NCBI GenBank assembly: GCA_003224665.1 | Contig: QHZM01000343.1 | Coordinates: forward strand, 1-5,703 | DNA length: 5,703 bases | Source: Acidobacteriota bacterium | GTDB taxonomy: Bacteria > Acidobacteriota > Terriglobia > UBA7540 | Direction of reading: 5' to 3' | Part shown: piece after piece, positions 5,253 to 5,703 of the stretch | How the letters are laid out: each line of letters starts with the position of its first letter | Numbering within the stretch: position 1 is the stretch's first letter | The notes under the pieces: model-generated | Database searches by the model: none | What the model was told of the DNA's origin: nothing | The model's input: only the letters and a program-made list of their open reading frames with translations | Program-made: the position numbers and the translations under genes

Positions 5253-5703
5253 ATGTCCATAGTTCGCTGGGAACCATTCCGAGATTTACTGACCGCGCAA
5301 GACCGTTTCAACCGCATTTTCAACGACCCCTTGGGGCGTGCCTTCCAGGGGCAAGGCGATGAAGACCTAGGGACAAGGGTTTGGGCTCCGGCAGTTGACA
5401 TCTACGAGACCGACCACGACCTGGTCTTGCAGGCCGAGCTCCCGGGCATCGATCCCAAGGACGTTGAAGTTCGAGTCGAAGAGAACACGCTCTACCTCAA
5501 GGGCGAGCGCAAGTTCGAAAACGAGGTCAAGGAGGGCAGCTTCCACCGCACGGAGCGGTCCTACGGCACCTTCACCCGCTCTTTCTCATTGCCTGGCTCC
5601 GTTGACGCGGAAAAGGTCCATGCCGAGTACAAGAACGGCGTGTTGACGCTGACTCTTCCGAAGCGCGAAGAGGCCAAGCCGAAGCTGATTAAGATCAACT
5701 TCA
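5253..5703 (+). CDS. Hsp20 family small heat-shock protein (alpha-crystallin domain), 3' end beyond window
   Basis: From ATG 5253, with AAGGAGG 9 nt upstream, 150 residues are visible with no stop. Small heat-shock proteins form ATP-independent oligomers that hold unfolding proteins in the cytoplasm for refolding by Hsp70/Hsp100. The N-terminus MSIVRWEPFRDLLTAQDRFNR (written M1 to R21; first 20 residues are diagnostic) is typical of bacterial Hsp20. The alpha-crystallin domain spans about residues 44-137, with PAVDIYETDHDLVLQAELPG, the turn of about 96-110 (FHRTERSYGTFTRSF), and the signature NGVLTLTLPK at 128-137. An I-x-I-type C-terminal motif (IKI, 146-148) is already visible, so only a few residues are probably missing. 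It is transcribed away from the peroxiredoxin pair from its own promoter. Confidence 0.93.
   Translation, partial: MSIVRWEPFRDLLTAQDRFNRIFNDPLGRAFQGQGDEDLGTRVWAPAVDIYETDHDLVLQAELPGIDPKDVEVRVEENTLYLKGERKFENEVKEGSFHRTERSYGTFTRSFSLPGSVDAEKVHAEYKNGVLTLTLPKREEAKPKLIKINF

Noticed and set aside
5162..5401. 79-codon minus-strand frame across the hsp20 promoter
   Set aside because: It runs through the promoter, leader and 5' codons of hsp20 in antisense and has no recognisable features.

Overview
The window is GC-rich (clearly above 60% by eye) bacterial DNA and looks chromosomal. It holds six protein-coding loci, no RNA genes, no CRISPR array and no transposase. A UPF0182 membrane protein, a two-BON-domain envelope protein, an Hsp20 chaperone and selenoprotein peroxiredoxins would suit a soil or sediment bacterium of the Acidobacteria or a related deep-branching group. 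That assignment is inference only, as there is no rRNA or marker gene here.

Layout. (1) 1-428, plus strand: the end of a glycerol kinase gene (glpK). Homology stops abruptly and the protein ends at an early TAG, just where a compact palindromic DNA element (413-467) begins. (2) 477-1088, minus strand: an exported two-BON-domain protein, convergent with glpK. (3) 1080-3722, plus strand: an 880-residue UPF0182 (COG1615) seven-helix membrane protein, head-to-head with the BON gene, the proposed starts overlapping by 9 bases. (4) 4910-4377 and 4312-3809, minus strand: two tandem peroxiredoxin genes. Each has an in-frame TGA exactly where the peroxidatic cysteine should be. (5) 4911-5252: a divergent intergenic region with a promoter on each strand. 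(6) 5253 to the window end, plus strand: an Hsp20 small heat-shock protein, incomplete at the 3' edge, with a near-consensus sigma-70 promoter and a hairpin that presents its Shine-Dalgarno sequence in the loop.

The main result is the peroxiredoxin pair. Ordinary ORF calling breaks each gene into two short pieces at the TGA. Reading TGA as selenocysteine joins them into full-length proteins of 177 and 167 residues with TGGU and TPGU active sites (T-x-x-U, matching the family's T-x-x-C). Exactly 14 nt after each TGA lies the same hairpin: a 9-bp stem with one bulged U and a GG-containing three-base loop, as expected for a bacterial SECIS element. Between the two copies, synonymous sites have diverged before the TGA (8 of 15 codons) but hardly at all in the SECIS stretch after it (1 of 12). 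This indicates selection on the RNA structure and argues against pseudogenes or sequencing error.

The upstream copy has a signal peptide and one cysteine near its C-terminus. The downstream copy appears cytoplasmic and contains no cysteine at all. Together with the divergent hsp20 gene they form a small stress-defence locus: peroxide reduction on one side, protein holding on the other. The host must carry selA, selB, selC and selD elsewhere for the peroxiredoxins to be made.
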